DNA of 64,000 bases from Pelobacter seleniigenes DSM 18267 (GCF_000711225.1 NZ_JOMG01000004.1:682001-746000), one strand, 5' to 3'. Shown: positions 33,801 through 42,335, counted from the stretch's first letter. Notes: generated by a model not told the origin, from the sequence alone. Program-made: numbers and translations.

Positions 33801-35461
33801 AGGCCCGCAAGCTCGGCTGGCAGGGCAAGACGCTGCCCTTCGACAGCGGCGACGTGGAAGACCAGAACGCGCTGATCTTCACCGAGAGCTTCAAGGGGAA
33901 GAAGCGCACCGTGGTCAAGATGAAGATCCGGCCGGATACCGACCGCCGCATCGACGAGGTGCTGCGCAGGTATGTGCAGACGGCGGCCGGTGAAAAGGGA
34001 CAGCCGCTGGTCGAAGACAGCTTCTTTCCGACGATTCTGGACGCCGTCAAAAACGTCAACTTCCACGTGGGCGACGGCAAGTACAACCGGACCAAGATCG
34101 ACAAGGCCCTGCGCCTGCGCAAGAAACTGGAGACCCTGCAGAAGAGCGCCGACCCCAAGGTCAAGGAGATGGCGGACCACTATCTGAAATGGGTGAAGGA
34201 GATTGAGGAGTCCGTCGATTGGGACCGGGCCACCAATGGCGTTTTCGAACAGTATCTGCCCAAGATCGACGCGCAGAAACCCAAGGAGAAACCGCCGTTT
34301 AAGGTGGAGCGCGGCAAGGTGACCCACACCAAGCGCAGGATCGGTTCCGGCACCATCACTGTAGAGGCCGACGACATCGACAATCGGGCGCTGTTCAATC
34401 ACAACTCCCGCATGCAGGACGGACACCAGTACACCGTCACCTTCGAGGACGGCACCCGGGTCCGCTATCGCCCCTGGTCGGACACCAACCTCTATGCCCA
34501 GCGCGGCGAGCTGGAAATGATCCTGGAAGGCGACGCCACCCCCGGACGGGTCGAGGCGATGCTGGAAAAGCTCGAACAGCTCGGCATCGATACCCGGGTG
34601 GCCACGGCGGAAAACGCCGAGCAGATGTATCTCGAAAAGCTCGCCTACATCCGCAAGACCGACAAGAGCGCCGACTTCAAACGGCTGCAGAAATCCCTCG
34701 ACGACCGCAACGCCACCACCACCGAGCGGGTTCAGGCTCTGCGCGGCTATTGGCAAAAGGAACTGGGTGTCCAGGACATCACCCAGCTTTCCGGGTACAA
34801 CCCGCTGGGCGAATACCAGGCGGGCTTTCTGGACCGCGACGCCAAGGGCGGATACCGGCACCAGTTCCGGTTCGACATCACCGAGGAGGACCTTGAAAAA
34901 CAGATGAAGGGCTACTCGCTGGTCCACGATCTGACCAACGGCGAGAGCATGTCCGGCTTTATCGACTCGATCATGGAAAACAACGGAGCCATGGTCAGCA
35001 CGGTCGAGAAGATGCGCATGGGCGTGGCTCCGGGCGGAATGTCCCCGGTGGCCGACATGCAGACCGGTGGTGCGAGCTATTTCTTCACCCGAATCAAGAA
35101 GCAACCGGCCAGCGACGCCTCACCGGCCCTCTACTTCAAGAAACAGATGCTGCGGCGCATGGACGCCATCAGCTATGACCATGACGCCTACGGCAAGGTG
35201 ATCGACGACTACGTGCAGCGCAACCGGGGAGCCAGCATCGATGATTGGAAGCGGTTCTCGCAACGCCATGGCAACGAAACCATCTTCAAATACTCGGTGA
35301 CGCTGCTGGACAACATCGAGTTCATCGTGGCCAGAAGCGACAACGAACGCCGGGAGATCATCCAGAGTTTCACCCGGCGTGGCATCAAGAAACTGCCCGA
35401 CGGGCGCAAGGTGGAGGACATCGTCCATACCTCGCAAAGCTGGAGCAAACGCAAACAATGA
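30872..35461 (+). CDS. Giant MuF-like head protein with kinase-like domain
   Basis: A 1529-residue protein. About 160-280 is a MuF/SPP1 gp7-type head morphogenesis domain with a CPVC zinc motif at 246-249 and HPHCRC at 269-273. About 336-410, 429-515 and 590-640 are SAP-like repeats (SLTVKQLQTLAKQNG, LDGMTAQQLKEMAKENG). A Lys/Pro linker (650-690) leads to a domain with DWLIANHDGHSKQF (813-826) and GID (836-838), resembling the HipA/PI3K-like kinase active site. The remaining 600 residues are unassigned. Typical MuF proteins are 250-500 residues; extensions like this are found in polyvalent or toxin-bearing MuF proteins that enter the cell with DNA. Confidence 0.78.
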   Translation: MPSDLKQRIQAATLKSLTARNRYNDQVTAQLTQALKQAEDEVARAILQYRSLGSLPDNKLAALKGLEKLQLELDDTMKRLKREQTLVFRKTTKDSFKHGIQQGIGELADAALPFYADLKPEGIDKLATKVFTIVDTNALDFMAQYNLTLAGDVHRELADGIKRTILNGVATGKGADDIVRDMGKVIIDKDSFRQAGSRVFSKAQYRMEMIARTEVLRAHNMGRLKFHERVGIQKLEWLAMEDERMCPVCGGLDGKTFLIDKFPQQPAHPHCRCTNIVAWPMTVCGSEMAAKAAAQASQGDACILPPHVLEGMADAQAKENAKLKSAFENGDIADLGSLTVKQLQTLAKQNGVAIARTKADFIKLLDLAEPGIDHGDLAGAALSAKLKEHKIGLLRTKEELVELLGLKQAELKQAKLLAAQMAKIPPAEGLDGMTAQQLKEMAKENGISLNMTKQETIELLDKLEPGVDHSGLMGKELAAAKQKHGIGILKNKQQLVEALQKKAGADMAESVKKKAVDEAKQKLILKQKTALEDAAKAVVVPDTPSGYKDFLDAIAKAEQAVSGGTDLPQELLAAHSKEIALKKQLFQDQVGKLKSAELKTLAKETKVQYWQWANKDELTTLFTETDPAKIKAVQASIDTKHAAWAEKHGGKKKTAPAKPATPKKEPPKPAPQPMPVKPPEPKIGKKGAEFATVDTAWQQKGLPSKFKKTGKAAVGGAHEKEFWTDENGDKWLFKPHGRKDDEFIAFGEEAAYKIGRLIDPHSIEVRTIQLNGRTGSIQKWRTDLREDFDFRNILPQDLTTIELEQIQREHVVDWLIANHDGHSKQFIRARDGRVYGIDKGQAFKFLGQDKLSLDYHPNGVCGEEEPFYNKVFRAAKEGKVRVDPNATLRYIQEVEKIADEDYLDLLRPYAEGRFAKNPAGLRHFYDQALERKHNLRRDFEGYYADVLGDRGFRFDKLSTATGKKKLLSSTEEALVEEARKLGWQGKTLPFDSGDVEDQNALIFTESFKGKKRTVVKMKIRPDTDRRIDEVLRRYVQTAAGEKGQPLVEDSFFPTILDAVKNVNFHVGDGKYNRTKIDKALRLRKKLETLQKSADPKVKEMADHYLKWVKEIEESVDWDRATNGVFEQYLPKIDAQKPKEKPPFKVERGKVTHTKRRIGSGTITVEADDIDNRALFNHNSRMQDGHQYTVTFEDGTRVRYRPWSDTNLYAQRGELEMILEGDATPGRVEAMLEKLEQLGIDTRVATAENAEQMYLEKLAYIRKTDKSADFKRLQKSLDDRNATTTERVQALRGYWQKELGVQDITQLSGYNPLGEYQAGFLDRDAKGGYRHQFRFDITEEDLEKQMKGYSLVHDLTNGESMSGFIDSIMENNGAMVSTVEKMRMGVAPGGMSPVADMQTGGASYFFTRIKKQPASDASPALYFKKQMLRRMDAISYDHDAYGKVIDDYVQRNRGASIDDWKRFSQRHGNETIFKYSVTLLDNIEFIVARSDNERREIIQSFTRRGIKKLPDGRKVEDIVHTSQSWSKRKQ

Positions 35462-35970
35462 CCATGAAGGACTTTATCGAACAGGAGAAACGGCGGCTGC
35501 AGGAATCGCTGCACTGGTTCAACAGCCGGGGCAGCCGCATGGCGGTCAGAGAATCCGGGGATCTCTTTCTGGACACCCTGGTGGACAGCTTCACCGTCAC
35601 CCGGATCGCCCCCCATTTCGACGCCGCTGGAAACCATCTGCGCACCGATTTCTGGCTGTTGTGGAAGGCGCTCGGTTACGACGAGGGCTTCCAGCACGCC
35701 CACACCATCAAGGTGGTGGATGTCCGGGTCGAAGATACCCTGACGGACGAACATGACGACACGGAGGTCGAAGGCTGGCTGATTGTCGATATGACCGACG
35801 ACCTGGGCCGCATTCACCATGTCGAAATGATCGAGCCGGTCTCGGAGCCCGAACTCGCGGCGGACTGGCAATGCTGGATCGCCTACCGCCAGAAAAACGC
35901 CGAAAGATTCCACCGGCTCGACGCCCAGCTTCTGACCGAGCATCTCCGGATCGCGGAGGACTGGTCATGA
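35458..35970 (+). CDS. Hypothetical protein after MuF-like gene
   Basis: A 170-residue alpha/beta protein of unknown family (RESGDLFLDTLVDSF; DTEVEGWLIVDMTDDLG). The start overlaps the MuF-like stop as ATGA, so it is co-translated and could be an immunity or accessory partner of that protein's C-terminal domain; this is inference from position. Confidence 0.6.
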   Translation: MTMKDFIEQEKRRLQESLHWFNSRGSRMAVRESGDLFLDTLVDSFTVTRIAPHFDAAGNHLRTDFWLLWKALGYDEGFQHAHTIKVVDVRVEDTLTDEHDDTEVEGWLIVDMTDDLGRIHHVEMIEPVSEPELAADWQCWIAYRQKNAERFHRLDAQLLTEHLRIAEDWS

Positions 35971-36320
35971 AACTGCGCTATATGATCGACTCAATAATGG
36001 CCGACCGGCAAGCCACCGTGCCGGAATACGTGCCCGTGGGCGTCTGGGTTCAGGGACCGGGTCCCGGTCTGGATGTGGAGATGTACTACCTCGACCGGGG
36101 ACCGAACGGGCTTGCCGACCGCAAGGATGAGGCTGCCTGGGTGGTCAACCGTCTGGTCGAGGCCGGGGCCACCTCGCTTCCGGCGGATTTTCTCGAATAC
36201 CACCGGCTGTCCCGCTCTCCCTACGACGGGGTCTTTTCCGAGATCACCGAGACCGACGAATACCCCTCCATCGACGCCTGCGGCAAGGTCGTTCTGGCCC
36301 GGCTGAATCCCGCCCGCTGA
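35967..36320 (+). CDS. Hypothetical protein
   Basis: A 117-residue protein of unknown family (VGVWVQGPGPGLDVEMYYLD). The ATG at 35967 overlaps the previous stop (ATGA). It ends the portal-MuF block before the next copy of the bipartite element. Confidence 0.6.
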   Translation: MKLRYMIDSIMADRQATVPEYVPVGVWVQGPGPGLDVEMYYLDRGPNGLADRKDEAAWVVNRLVEAGATSLPADFLEYHRLSRSPYDGVFSEITETDEYPSIDACGKVVLARLNPAR

Positions 36321-36335
36321 AATTCGCCGTCACCC

Positions 36336-36367
36336 TCCGACACATCGCCGACGCTTCCGGTAAGTAA
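36336..36367 (+). promoter_or_regulatory. Dispersed bipartite element before the methylase-protease gene
   Basis: TCCGAC at 36336 and TCCGGTAAGTAA at 36356-36367. A GCTC-CCGC/GCGG-GAGC hairpin with one mismatch follows at 36377-36399. Confidence 0.78.
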
Positions 36368-36423
36368 CCGCTGAACGCTCCCCGCAGGTCGCGGAGAGCA
36401 CAGCAAACTGACCGGAGACGTTG

Positions 36424-38820
36424 ATGGAACTGTTCGCCACAGACCTGGAAAGGCTGGCGTTTCTACTGGAGGCCGATGCGGCGCTGACTCTCGATCCCGA
36501 CACGCTCGGGTCAGAGGCTGCCGAACAGTCCGCTCCTGAAGAGCTCCCTCCCGAGAAGCGCCCCAAGTACATCACCAACTACATCGGCAGTAAGCAGAAG
36601 CTCGTCGACTGGATCTGGAAGCATACCCCGGAGGGCACTGGCACGGTGCTGGATGCCTTTTCGGGGTCTGCGGTCGTGGCCTACATGTACAAGACCAAGG
36701 GCCTCCAGGTCATCGCCAACGACCGGCTCCGCTACTGCCACCATGCCGCCAAGGCGATCATCGAGAACAACTCGGTTCGCCTGAGCGAGGACGAGATCGA
36801 GGCACTCCTGGCCGACAACGCCAAGGCGGGCAGCTTCGTTCAGGACAACTTCAAGGGCATTTTCTTCGCCAAGGGCGTCCATGCGCTGATCGACACCATC
36901 CGCGCCAACTGCGACAAGCTCTCCGGCTTCAAGAAAGACATCGCCCTGTTCGGCCTCGGCAAAACCTGCATGAGCGGCAAGGGTGGCTTCGGCCACTTCT
37001 CGTCGTCCACCGATTATGGCCGCCGCCAAGACACCCCCGACGAGTTCAAGGATCGCTTGCGCAAGAACCTGCAGCGCATCAACGCCCTGGTTTTCGACAA
37101 CGACAAGGAGAACAAGGCATACCGGCAGGACATCAACGACCTGCTGCCGAAAGCCAAGGCGGATCTGGCCTACTTCGATCCGCCCTACGCCACCGAATTT
37201 TCGACCACCAACTACGAGCGGGCCTACCACTTCGTGGAGGGGCTCATGACCTATTGGGAAGGGCTCGAAATCAAGGCCGACACCAAGGTCAAGTATTACG
37301 AGACCGACCACAAGACCGTCACCAAGGCCAATGCCAGCGAGTTCTTCCAGACCTTTCTCGGCAACGCCAAGCACATCCCGCACTGGCTGATCTCCTACCG
37401 CGATCACGCCTATCCCAACGAGCAGGAGATGAAGCGGATCATCGGCTCCTTCGGAAAGCAGAGCCGGATGAAATCCAAGGATCACCACTACGCCATAACC
37501 TCAAAGCACGGCGAGGCTTCCAACGCCAAGGAGCGTCTGTTCGTCTGCGCTCCCGGGGCCAAGGCCAGCGCCGAGCGGGAGGAAAAACCCGTTCCGATGG
37601 CCGCCGCCGCGAACTTCCACACCAGCATTCCAGTGGACATCCGGCTGGGCGATGGTGAACGCCTCGCGACCGAGGCTATGGATGTCGGCTCGGCGGGCGA
37701 CCCCCAGTTCAGCTTCGTGCTCTGCCGCACCGGGACCAACAAGAACGGCGACCACTTCACCGCCGAGGAGTTGTCCGGTCGGCACATGACGGCCGTGAAC
37801 AAGAAGGTCGATCTGCAGCATTCGCAGGAGTTCAACGACATCGTCGGTGGCATCGTCGCCGCCGACTACCTGGAGGACGACAACGGCGGCCGCGTGGAAT
37901 GCGTCGGCGAGCTGTACGTCCACGACACCCCAGCCGCCCGGCTGGCCTACAAGCTGATGAAGCGCGGGATCATCTCCCAGGTTTCCATGGAATGCGACTA
38001 CCAGGAGGGCGAATGCTCGGTCTGCCACAAGCGATTCCAGAACAAGGCCGACTACTGCACCCACCTGCGCAAATTCAAGGGCCGTGATTTCAACGGCCAA
38101 CCCGTTTTCGAGATTCTGCACGGCGTCACTTTCACCGGACTGGGACTGCTCGACCGCAAAGGCGCGGACGAGAACGCCAGGATTCTGCAGGTGGCGTCCC
38201 TTCAGAGCCAGCCCGACCAATCCCAACCCGAAGGAGATTCCACGATGGAAGAGAAAACCAAACCTACCGATGAACCGGCCGTCGAAGCGGCCAAGAAGAA
38301 ACCGGCCCAACAGGAAGGCGATCCTGCCCGCGTTTCCGACCTGGAAAAGGAAAACCGGCAGCTCAAGGCCCAGGTGGCCGAACTGCAGAAGCGCGTCCAG
38401 GAACTGGAAGCCGAACAAAAGGCGGCCGCTTGCCGCTCCCGCGCCAAGAAGCTGCTCACCCGGCTGGAGAAGCAGGGGCTCTCCTTTGCGTCCGATGAGG
38501 ACCGGGAAGCCGAGCTGAAACGACTGGCCGAACTGTCCGACGAAGCCTTCGCCGCCACCGAGGCCGCTTACGAGCGCCTGCCCAAATCGGCCAAGGCGGA
38601 CAAGGACAAGGAAGAGAAACCCGCTGACAGCGACCAGGGCGGCAAGCCCGCCGCCAAGGCATCGACGGAAACCCCGCTGCGCAGCGACGCCGGTGTCAGG
38701 CCCCACGATGTGGACGACCGCAAGGTGTCGCTCGAGGACCGTCTGCGCGACGGGTTCATGGCCGCTTACCGCAACCGTGTCGGCGAGGACTCTCCCGAAC
38801 ACTTGCAAATCAACGCATAA
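36424..38820 (+). CDS. Fusion: DNA adenine methyltransferase + prohead protease + scaffold
   Basis: A 798-residue protein with three functions in one chain. Residues about 45-360 are a D12-class N6-adenine methyltransferase: NYIGSKQKLVDW, the SAM motif VLDAFSGSAVVA and catalytic DPPY at 252-255. Residues about 410-600 look like a prohead maturation protease: DLQHSQ with His466, VGELYVHDT and ISQVSME with Ser521, with a C-x2-C-x10-C-x2-H zinc-finger insert (CSVCHKRFQ). The rest (600-798) is a charged coiled coil like a head scaffold (LEKENRQLKAQVAELQKRV). The ATG at 36424 has a GGAG site. It lies just before decoration and capsid genes, where protease-scaffold genes are normally found. Confidence 0.8.
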   Translation: MELFATDLERLAFLLEADAALTLDPDTLGSEAAEQSAPEELPPEKRPKYITNYIGSKQKLVDWIWKHTPEGTGTVLDAFSGSAVVAYMYKTKGLQVIANDRLRYCHHAAKAIIENNSVRLSEDEIEALLADNAKAGSFVQDNFKGIFFAKGVHALIDTIRANCDKLSGFKKDIALFGLGKTCMSGKGGFGHFSSSTDYGRRQDTPDEFKDRLRKNLQRINALVFDNDKENKAYRQDINDLLPKAKADLAYFDPPYATEFSTTNYERAYHFVEGLMTYWEGLEIKADTKVKYYETDHKTVTKANASEFFQTFLGNAKHIPHWLISYRDHAYPNEQEMKRIIGSFGKQSRMKSKDHHYAITSKHGEASNAKERLFVCAPGAKASAEREEKPVPMAAAANFHTSIPVDIRLGDGERLATEAMDVGSAGDPQFSFVLCRTGTNKNGDHFTAEELSGRHMTAVNKKVDLQHSQEFNDIVGGIVAADYLEDDNGGRVECVGELYVHDTPAARLAYKLMKRGIISQVSMECDYQEGECSVCHKRFQNKADYCTHLRKFKGRDFNGQPVFEILHGVTFTGLGLLDRKGADENARILQVASLQSQPDQSQPEGDSTMEEKTKPTDEPAVEAAKKKPAQQEGDPARVSDLEKENRQLKAQVAELQKRVQELEAEQKAAACRSRAKKLLTRLEKQGLSFASDEDREAELKRLAELSDEAFAATEAAYERLPKSAKADKDKEEKPADSDQGGKPAAKASTETPLRSDAGVRPHDVDDRKVSLEDRLRDGFMAAYRNRVGEDSPEHLQINA

Positions 38821-38832
38821 GGAGGAAACACC

Positions 38833-39195
38833 ATGTCATTCATCAATCCGTGTCACCGCAGCCTCGCCTATGGCGACGGCCACATCCAGGGCGACGGCCA
38901 GCTCGGCCAGGTGGTCCGCGTGGTCGGCGACGACCTGTTCGCCGTCAACACCGATCCCACCAAACGCTCCTTCGGCATCCTGATCAAGGATTACGCCGGT
39001 GGCGAAATGCCCGGCATCTACTGCGACGGCGGCGTTTACGAGACCGACGCCTTCGAAGGGACCGTCGTCGCCGGAGACGACCTGAAAGTTTCGGCGAGCG
39101 GTCGCCTGACCAACGGCGTCGCGGCCGGAGAGCACGTCGTCGCCCACGCCATTTCTGTACAGAGCGGCGTCCTCAAATTCCGCCTGCTCGTCTAA
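38833..39195 (+). CDS. Head decoration-like protein
   Basis: A 120-residue, beta-rich protein (GQVVRVVGDDLFAVN; AAGEHVVAHAIS) lying between the protease-scaffold and major capsid genes, where capsid decoration (gpD-like) proteins usually sit. AAGGAGG site 8 bases before ATG. Decoration function is inferred mainly from position and size. Confidence 0.65.
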   Translation: MSFINPCHRSLAYGDGHIQGDGQLGQVVRVVGDDLFAVNTDPTKRSFGILIKDYAGGEMPGIYCDGGVYETDAFEGTVVAGDDLKVSASGRLTNGVAAGEHVVAHAISVQSGVLKFRLLV

Positions 39196-39213
39196 CCCAA
39201 GGAGCCAACGCAC

Positions 39214-40077
39214 ATGAAAACCAATCAGTTGAAGATCCATTCGCAGGAATACATGGAAACCATGGCGCGGCTCATGAGCGAGGCTCTCGAGTCGCCCGAA
39301 GGCATGCGGGCGCTTGCCGCCGCCATCGCCGCGCCCATCGAACAAGAGATCAAGCGCAAGGAGATCTCCTCGCTGCTGCTCACCAAGCACACGTTGCCCA
39401 AGGGCGAACGTCCGGTCTACCAGAAGAAACCGACCGTCAAAGCCCACTGGATCAGCAAGGACGGCGACGCCCAGGAGCAGGAGGTGGGCAAGGACGAGGT
39501 CGAGTTCCCCACCAACCGCATCCACTCCAACCCGATGGTGGACGTTTCTGTCCTCAAAAACGGCAACATCGGCACGCTGATGGACATTCAGACCAGCGCC
39601 GCCGACGCCATCCGCAAGGAGATGGACCGACGCACCATCTCGGTGCTCTCCTCGGCCATCCCGGCGGCCAACACCATCGAGGTCACCGGCGATCTGCTCA
39701 CCGAGGATGCACTGAACGAGGCCATCTCGATCATCGAGGACCTGGAGCTGTCGGTGAAGTACATCGTCATGCGCGGCCGCCGTTTCAACGACATGCGCGG
39801 CTGGAACCTCGATCCCCAGACCAAGCTCGAGCTGCGCCAGAAGGGTGTCATCAAGAACTACGGCACCGGCGGCATTCTGTTGACCGCCTCCATGCCGCTG
39901 GACGAGATCATCATCGTCCCGGATGAAGAGGTCGGAAAGATGCCGGTGCGCGAAAACCTGAAGACGGAGTCCATCGATCAGAAGACCCGCTTCAAGACCG
40001 GCTGGCTGGTGTGGTCCGAGATCGGTCAGGGCATTACTCGCCCCGACATCATGGCCAAGGTCAAACTGGTTCCGTAA
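39214..40077 (+). CDS. Major capsid protein
   Basis: A 287-residue protein consistent with an HK97-fold major capsid protein: helical N-terminal arm, central alpha/beta body (SVLKNGNIGTLMDIQTSAAD; IRKEMDRRTISVLSSA) and the P-domain-like YIVMRGRRFNDMRGW region, ending in strand-rich sequence. It follows the protease-scaffold and decoration genes. I cannot see a clear maturation cleavage site. Confidence 0.75.
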   Translation: MKTNQLKIHSQEYMETMARLMSEALESPEGMRALAAAIAAPIEQEIKRKEISSLLLTKHTLPKGERPVYQKKPTVKAHWISKDGDAQEQEVGKDEVEFPTNRIHSNPMVDVSVLKNGNIGTLMDIQTSAADAIRKEMDRRTISVLSSAIPAANTIEVTGDLLTEDALNEAISIIEDLELSVKYIVMRGRRFNDMRGWNLDPQTKLELRQKGVIKNYGTGGILLTASMPLDEIIIVPDEEVGKMPVRENLKTESIDQKTRFKTGWLVWSEIGQGITRPDIMAKVKLVP

Positions 40078-40095
40078 TCCGGGAGGTGATGTGAC

Positions 40096-40455
40096 ATGAA
40101 TCGAATCAAGAACATCCGTCCCGGCGTTCTGGTGATCCCCGACGCCGGGTTGAAGCTCAAACCCGGTCAGGTGGTCGAGGTGGAACGCCTTACCAAGCAG
40201 ATCCAGGCGGCTCTCAAGAACGGCCGCCTGGCCATGGCCGACAAACCGAAGCAGGAACCGCTCGCCCCTCCAGAGCCCGACCAGGACGCGGAACCGGTGG
40301 ACCTGAGCAAACTCTCCGCCACCGACGCCATCTCCAGGGTCAACGAGGAAGCCAATCCGGAAACCCTCAAAGGCTACATGGACACCGAGAAACGCCGCAC
40401 GGTGATCGACGCGCTCAAGAGCCGTCTGGAGGGTCTGCAAGGTGCTGCTGAGTAA
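40096..40455 (+). CDS. Hypothetical head protein
   Basis: A 119-residue protein with a small beta N-terminus (IKNIRPGVLVIPDAGLKL), an acidic Pro-rich linker and a helical end. Good GGGAGG site. Position after the capsid gene suggests a head-tail joining or head fibre-like part; no family named. Confidence 0.6.
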   Translation: MNRIKNIRPGVLVIPDAGLKLKPGQVVEVERLTKQIQAALKNGRLAMADKPKQEPLAPPEPDQDAEPVDLSKLSATDAISRVNEEANPETLKGYMDTEKRRTVIDALKSRLEGLQGAAE

Positions 40456-40906
40456 CCTCATCGCCGACCTGCGGCTTGACCTGTCCGATCCGGGCGCATC
40501 TCTCTTCGAGGATCAGACTCTGGAGAGGTGCGTCCGGAAGGCCGTTTTCCGGGTCGGCCGTGACCTCGACCAATCGCTGACGATCACGGCCGGAGAGATT
40601 ACCCCCGATCCCACCGGCGAGGTCCGCGAGCTTTTGGTGATCATGGCGCAGATCCACGCCTGCCAGGTCATGCGTTCGGCCACCGCCAACGCCTTCTCCT
40701 TTTCCAGCGGCGACAAGCGGGTGGACAAAACCGGCCAGCCCGGCCACTGGGCCAAGCTCGAGGCCGATCTGCTCGCCGACTACCGCCAGCGGCTCACCGA
40801 GCTGCGTCCGGCCACCCAGCTCGATCAGGAAGCCTACATCCTGACTCCGAGCGGCCTTACGCCGGTCATCTACGAACAAGGGATCGATCTCGATGTTGTT
40901 GAATGA
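40442..40906 (+). CDS. Head-tail connector (adaptor)-like protein
   Basis: A 154-residue helical protein (LIADLRLDLSDPGASLF; CVRKAVFRVGRDLD) resembling gp6/gp15-type adaptors that cap the portal after packaging. GTG start overlapping the previous gene by 14 bases. Assigned from size, helical content and position. Confidence 0.55.
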   Translation: MLLSNLIADLRLDLSDPGASLFEDQTLERCVRKAVFRVGRDLDQSLTITAGEITPDPTGEVRELLVIMAQIHACQVMRSATANAFSFSSGDKRVDKTGQPGHWAKLEADLLADYRQRLTELRPATQLDQEAYILTPSGLTPVIYEQGIDLDVVE

Positions 40907-41252
40907 GCGGGAACGCGCCGAAGCCGTGGCCGACGTCGCCCGGCTGATCCTCTCCTCCGGCCAGACCGCACGCATCCTGCGCGTGGTTCCCGGCGAGCGG
41001 CTCTACGGCACCGACGATGCCGAATACGCGGAAGTCGCTGTCATCCCCCTCGAGCTGAACGAAACCCCGCCGGAGGAGCTGAGCGGCAAGATCGACGCGC
41101 TCGCCTGCGTTCTTCCGGATGCCGATGTCCGGGGGGAAGACCGTTTGGCCGCAGACCGGGAAACCTATCGCATACAGAGTGTGGAAGAAGAACACTTTTT
41201 CGGGGCCGTCACTCACAAGAACCTGCAACTGGTGAAGCTCAATGGGCGTTAG
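40893..41252 (+). CDS. Head closure/neck-like protein
   Basis: A 119-residue protein, alpha N-terminus and beta C-terminal half (YAEVAVIPLELNETPPE; HKNLQLVKLNGR). It overlaps both neighbours. Position between adaptor and gp10-like protein suggests a stopper; not proven by motif. Confidence 0.55.
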   Translation: MLLNERERAEAVADVARLILSSGQTARILRVVPGERLYGTDDAEYAEVAVIPLELNETPPEELSGKIDALACVLPDADVRGEDRLAADRETYRIQSVEEEHFFGAVTHKNLQLVKLNGR

Positions 41253-41727
41253 GCGGACCGGTGACTGGGACAAGGCCCGCGCCAAGCTGACCACCGGCAT
41301 GGGGCCGCGCCTGGCCACGGTCCTGCGTCAGGCCACGATCCGCAACGCCCTTTTTCTGGTGCGCGAGATCCAGCGGGGGATTCGCTCCCAGGCCCCGGGC
41401 GGACAGGCCTTCGTGAAACTCGCCGAGAGCACCATCGAGCGCAAAGGTTCCAGCAAGGCGCTCATCGACACCGGCTTTCTCGTCAACGCCATCACCCAGA
41501 AGATCATGGCCGACAAGGCGTTCGTCGGCCTGCTGCGCGGCACCGTCAACAAGGACGGGGAAGACATGGTGAACATCGGTGCCGTCATGGAGTACGGAGC
41601 CACCATCAAACATCCGAACGGCGCGACCATCGTCATCCCCGCTAGACCCTTTCTGCATCCGGTGATGGAGAAGTACCGCAAGCAGATCCTCCAGAACTAT
41701 CGCGAGGCGATCCGCTCCGCGCTTTGA
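41242..41727 (+). CDS. HK97 gp10-like / virion morphogenesis protein
   Basis: A 161-residue protein with FLVREIQRGIRSQAPGG and the C-terminal IPARPFLHPVMEKY motif shared by gp10/gpG-like tail completion proteins (the R-PFL-P segment is characteristic). It helps complete the neck or tail. Ends just before a bipartite element. Confidence 0.72.
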   Translation: MGVRRTGDWDKARAKLTTGMGPRLATVLRQATIRNALFLVREIQRGIRSQAPGGQAFVKLAESTIERKGSSKALIDTGFLVNAITQKIMADKAFVGLLRGTVNKDGEDMVNIGAVMEYGATIKHPNGATIVIPARPFLHPVMEKYRKQILQNYREAIRSAL

Positions 41728-41730
41728 GCC

Positions 41731-41762
41731 TCCGACACATCGCCAGCGCTTCCGGTAAGTAA
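41731..41762 (+). promoter_or_regulatory. Dispersed bipartite element before the tail block
   Basis: TCCGAC at 41731 and TCCGGTAAGTAA at 41751-41762, three bases after the gp10-like stop. This is the copy with no evident hairpin after it; the next gene starts 25 bases later. Confidence 0.78.
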
Positions 41763-41786
41763 CCAGGCAGAAAACGGAGGCGTCCC

Positions 41787-42335
41787 TTGAGCACGATACA
41801 GACCGTCACAGAAACACTGATCCGCCTGGCCAAGCAGGCCATCCACCCGGACACCGTGCTGGTGTTCCCGGATGACCTGTTCGAGGTCCAGCGCACCCCC
41901 AGCGTCATCCTCCAGGGGCCGAAGCTGACGGAAGACCGTTTCCGCCGCAGCCAGAGCCGCCTATTCGAGAAGAATGTCGCGGAGCTGAGTTTCGAGGAGA
42001 GCCGGTTTCCCCGGCTCTATCACCTCGATTTCGACCTGGTGGTGACCGTGGACCGGGAAGCCGAACTGCTCGGTTTTCACGAGTCGGTATCGCGGTTTCT
42101 CCAGCTTCACCCGGAGATCGCCATCACCGACCAGGGCAGCCTGAACCTCACCGAACTGGTTCCTCTGGGCGGTCTGGCCCGGGTGAACCTCTCCAACCTC
42201 CGGCAGAGCTCCGGACGCATCCGCATCGAATCCTGCCCGGTGTACGACGGCGACCTGCGCGACGGTCGGCTGATCCGGGACCGGACCTTCCAGTTTCACG
42301 GCGACGTGACAGAGCAACGAACAATTCAACCGTAA
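41787..42335 (+). CDS. Tail terminator-like hypothetical protein
   Basis: A 182-residue alpha/beta protein (TETLIRLAKQAIHPDTVLVF; HLDFDLVVTVDREAELLGF). TTG start with a CGGAGG site. Its place before the sheath gene suits a tail terminator, but no firm family match is visible. Confidence 0.55.
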   Translation: MSTIQTVTETLIRLAKQAIHPDTVLVFPDDLFEVQRTPSVILQGPKLTEDRFRRSQSRLFEKNVAELSFEESRFPRLYHLDFDLVVTVDREAELLGFHESVSRFLQLHPEIAITDQGSLNLTELVPLGGLARVNLSNLRQSSGRIRIESCPVYDGDLRDGRLIRDRTFQFHGDVTEQRTIQP

